Shown here piece after piece: positions 5,549-6,137 of a stretch of DNA of 6,137 bases (the first letter of the stretch is position 1; every line of letters starts with the position of its first letter). The notes under the pieces are model-generated. The model was not told the origin of the DNA. It was given only the letters and a program-made list of their open reading frames with translations, and did not search any database. The translations under genes and the position numbers were made by a program. The DNA comes from Bifidobacteriaceae bacterium (GTDB lineage: Bacteria; Actinomycetota; Actinomycetes; Actinomycetales; WQXJ01), in the NCBI GenBank assembly GCA_031255075.1, contig JAIRTF010000063.1:1-6137 (forward strand), in the 5' to 3' direction.

Positions 5549-6137
5549 ATGCTGCGTTACACGTTGAGGCAGATGCGAGCTTCGCTGCGCCATTTGTTGG
5601 CCGCCGCGACGGCCATTGTGGTTTCGACCGGGTTTGTGGCGGCCGCCTTGGTTGGCTCCGGCGCTATGAACGACGTGCTCCGTAACCTGATGACCCTGCG
5701 CATGGCGGATGGCGATCTGCTGGTTCGGCCGCCGGACATCACCCCGGCCCCGCCGGGCGTGGAGCAGTCCATCAAGGCCGTGGATGGGGTTGAGGACACC
5801 TACTTGATTCTGGAGAGCTGGGGGGATTTGGCCGCCAACGGCTCCGTGGAATCGGTCACCGTGCAGGCAGCGGCCAACAGTCCACAGCTGACCGCCTGGC
5901 CGGTGACCGAGGGGGCTGAGCCGACCAAAGCCGGTGAGGTTTCGCTGGCCGCTGGTGTGGCCCGGCGTTTGGGCTAGACGGTGGGGGACACAGCCGAGTT
6001 GTCCTTTGGCTTCAACCACCTGCAGGCGGATTCCGTTTCGATTGGTTCCTCCGATGAGGGTGCGGTGGCTGGAGACCAGGGCGCTGAGGGTGAAGGCAGC
6101 GGCGCCCAGCCGGCCGATTCCGCGCCACCTGACGGTC
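5549..6137 (+). pseudogene. FtsX/MacB-type ABC permease with in-frame amber stop at 5975-5977, cut by window edge
   Basis: The first 142 codons encode the start of an FtsX/MacB-type permease. A basic N-terminus is followed by a membrane helix at about residues 16-40, then the extracytoplasmic periplasmic-core-like domain with the family-like stretch EVSLAAGVARRLG. A TAG at 5975-5977 ends the frame. The same frame then continues with no stop for 53 codons to the window end, and the text after the stop (TVGDTAELSFGF) is what follows ARRLG in these permeases. One C-to-T change of CAG (Gln) explains it: LG-Q-TVGD. The 142-aa product has one helix and lacks the C-terminal membrane helices of the FtsX domain, so it should not transport. 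An acidic Gly/Ala/Ser-rich stretch follows at about 6046-6135. The alternative reading is an intact gene with a sequencing error at one base. The start is fixed by GGAGG 8 nt upstream, 18 bp after the partner ATPase. Confidence 0.75.

Noticed and set aside
5975..5977. TAG recoding (pyrrolysine or reassigned amber)
   Set aside because: There is no recoding element, and one isolated TAG at a likely Gln codon is better explained by mutation or sequence error. Reassigned TAG is not known for ordinary actinobacteria.
4934..6019. 361-codon - strand frame antisense to the ABC ATPase and permease
   Set aside because: The + strand holds a complete set of ABC motifs here. The antisense product is Gln/His/Arg-rich with no motif. 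It does run across the amber site, but only because CTA is not a stop in that frame.

Overview
The window looks like chromosomal DNA of a high-GC Gram-positive bacterium (Actinomycetota). The evidence is the G/C-rich third codon positions, an N-terminal actinobacterial-type variant leucine-rich-repeat domain on a membrane protein, and a CSLREA-motif exported beta-helix protein. GTG initiation and a probable leaderless start fit the same picture. Order or genus cannot be fixed from the sequence. No tRNA, rRNA, CRISPR array, transposase or phage gene was seen.

Layout, left to right. (1) Positions 1-36 may be the last 11 codons of a + strand gene. It converges on (2) a - strand gene (2182 to 101) for a 693-aa exported CSLREA/right-handed beta-helix surface protein that stops inside its last Ig-like domain. 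Two strong inverted repeats (33-69 and 72-116) lie between or over the two stop codons and probably act as a two-sided terminator. (3) A 223-bp gap (2183-2405) holds a candidate promoter for the beta-helix gene and a dyad that may terminate the gene before it. (4) A - strand gene (4592 to 2406) encodes a 728-aa single-pass membrane protein with a cytoplasmic variant-LRR head, a Pro/Ala-rich linker, one membrane helix and a PQQ/quinoprotein-like beta-propeller outside the cell. (5) A 191-bp divergent intergenic region (4593-4783) has candidate promoters on both strands. (6) A + strand operon starts at 4784 with a MacB/LolD-type ABC ATPase. It is followed after 18 bp by its FtsX/MacB-type permease, which carries an in-frame amber codon at 5975-5977 and otherwise stays open to the window edge.

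The two - strand genes both make envelope proteins: one membrane-anchored propeller and one secreted beta-helix. They may be expressed separately, since a promoter and a possible terminator lie between them. The ATPase and permease form a standard two-gene export or envelope ABC module. Nothing in the sequence ties that transporter functionally to the two surface proteins beyond being adjacent and divergent. The points most worth checking are the nonsense codon in the permease, the abrupt C-terminus of the beta-helix protein, and the unusual architecture and cysteine pairing of the propeller protein. I did not find convincing evidence of a wholly new system.
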